NCBI RefSeq assembly: GCF_008632075.1
Contig: NZ_VWVM01000009.1
Coordinates: 62,001-126,000 of the forward strand
DNA from: Candidatus Pantoea gossypiicola
GTDB taxonomy: Bacteria > Pseudomonadota > Gammaproteobacteria > Enterobacterales > Enterobacteriaceae
Direction: 5' to 3'
DNA: 64,000 nt
Part shown: positions 63,448 to 64,000 of the stretch, piece after piece
Numbering within the stretch: the stretch's first letter is position 1
Layout of the letters: the number at the start of each line of letters is the position of its first letter
The notes under the pieces: model-generated
Seen by the model: the letters and a program-made list of their open reading frames with translations, nothing else
Told to the model about the DNA's origin: nothing
Database searches by the model: none
Translations under genes and position numbers: made by a program

Positions 63448-64000
63448 TTAGCGACCGCCGCGAATCAAACCACCTAATCCGCGCCGCTCCATAAAGGCCG
63501 AGACCAGATGGCGAACTTCGGTGGCAGTGTCGGCATTCATTCCCTGCTCGCTGAGCTTCTGTACCTCTTCATGATCCAGATGACGCAACAGGTACTTCAC
63601 GCGCGGTACGTTTTTACCGTTCATGCTGAGATGGTGATACCCCAGGCCTATCAGCAGCGCGACGCACATCGGATCGCCCGCCATTTCACCACACAGGCAC
63701 AATTCCAGATTGGCCTGGCGGGCTTCCTGCGCAATCGCATTCAGTGCGCGCAGCATCGCCGGATGCAGCGAGTCGTACAGATTCGCGACGCGGGTGTTGT
63801 TGCGATCCACCGCCAGCAGATACTGCGTCAGGTCGTTGGTGCCGACCGAGACAAAATCGACCCGTGACGCCAGATGCGGGATCATAAACAGCATCGACGG
63901 CACTTCGATCATGATGCCGATACGGGGCGTGGGGATCGCATAGCCCAGCATCTCTTCAACCTCGCGTCCGGCGCGCTCAATCAGCTGCTTTGCGTCGTCA
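63448..64000 (-). CDS. ptsP: Nitrogen-PTS enzyme I (PtsP), 3' part only
   Basis: The C-terminal 184 or so residues of a PEP-utilising enzyme I; the 5' end lies beyond the window. Visible are the PEP-binding segments IGIMIEVPSMLFMIPHLA, DFVSVGTNDLTQYLLAVDRNN and the catalytic cysteine region LELCLCGEMAGDP. EI-Ntr starts the nitrogen phosphotransferase chain to NPr and EIIA-Ntr. Adjacent lgt and thyA match the E. coli order, which with the enzyme I signature distinguishes it from ptsI. Confidence 0.95.
   Translation of the reverse strand, partial: DDAKQLIERAGREVEEMLGYAIPTPRIGIMIEVPSMLFMIPHLASRVDFVSVGTNDLTQYLLAVDRNNTRVANLYDSLHPAMLRALNAIAQEARQANLELCLCGEMAGDPMCVALLIGLGYHHLSMNGKNVPRVKYLLRHLDHEEVQKLSEQGMNADTATEVRHLVSAFMERRGLGGLIRGGR

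Overview
The window is chromosomal DNA from an enterobacterium. Gene content, protein lengths and order follow the Escherichia coli K-12 ptsP-lgt-thyA-recCBD-argA-metZWV-csd-gcvA-xni-syd-barA-relA-pyrG-eno stretch, read right to left. Missing E. coli neighbours (mazEF, sdaCB, the fuc genes) and the merged glucarate/galactarate locus point to Erwiniaceae, probably Pantoea or a relative. That genus-level placement is inference; no 16S or marker comparison was possible.

Layout: 1-7.8 kb carries eno, pyrG, mazG, relA and rlmD on the minus strand, with barA divergent from rlmD. At 10.8-17.8 kb one minus-strand operon, gudP-gudX-gudD-garL-garR-garK, covers transport and breakdown of D-glucarate and D-galactarate to 2-phosphoglycerate, the substrate of the enolase at the window edge. 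garD is divergent from it across a 566-bp control region. At 20.1-31.1 kb lies an accessory block between garD and yqcA. It holds an EamA exporter, a polar amino-acid-type ABC importer split at both ends of the block, divergent KipI/KipA/LamB-YcsF (pxpB/C/A-like) genes, an internally deleted IS3-family element, an aminotransferase, a Nac-like LysR regulator, a biotin-carrier-like protein without its biotin lysine, and a short-chain dehydrogenase. This is the least understood part of the window.

From 31.5 kb the conserved core resumes: yqcA, truC, yqcC, csrB, syd, queF, ppnN, xni, rlmM, ygdD, gcvA, gcvB, ygdI, csdA, csdE, tcdA, mltA, three initiator tRNA genes, amiC, argA, recD, recB, ptrA, recC, the ppdC-ygdB-ppdB-ppdA pseudopilin operon, thyA, lgt and the 3' part of ptsP.

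Regulation visible in the sequence: the sensor gene barA and its downstream RNA gene csrB are both present, and csrB has an 18-bp GacA/UvrY-type palindrome upstream. argA has two ARG boxes 3 bp apart over its promoter. gcvB has a recognisable promoter and terminator. The accessory block has two ATA-N9-TAT sites matching the DNA-binding preference expected of its own Nac-like regulator, and an 8-bp tandem repeat (7 copies) between pxpC-like and pxpA-like genes.
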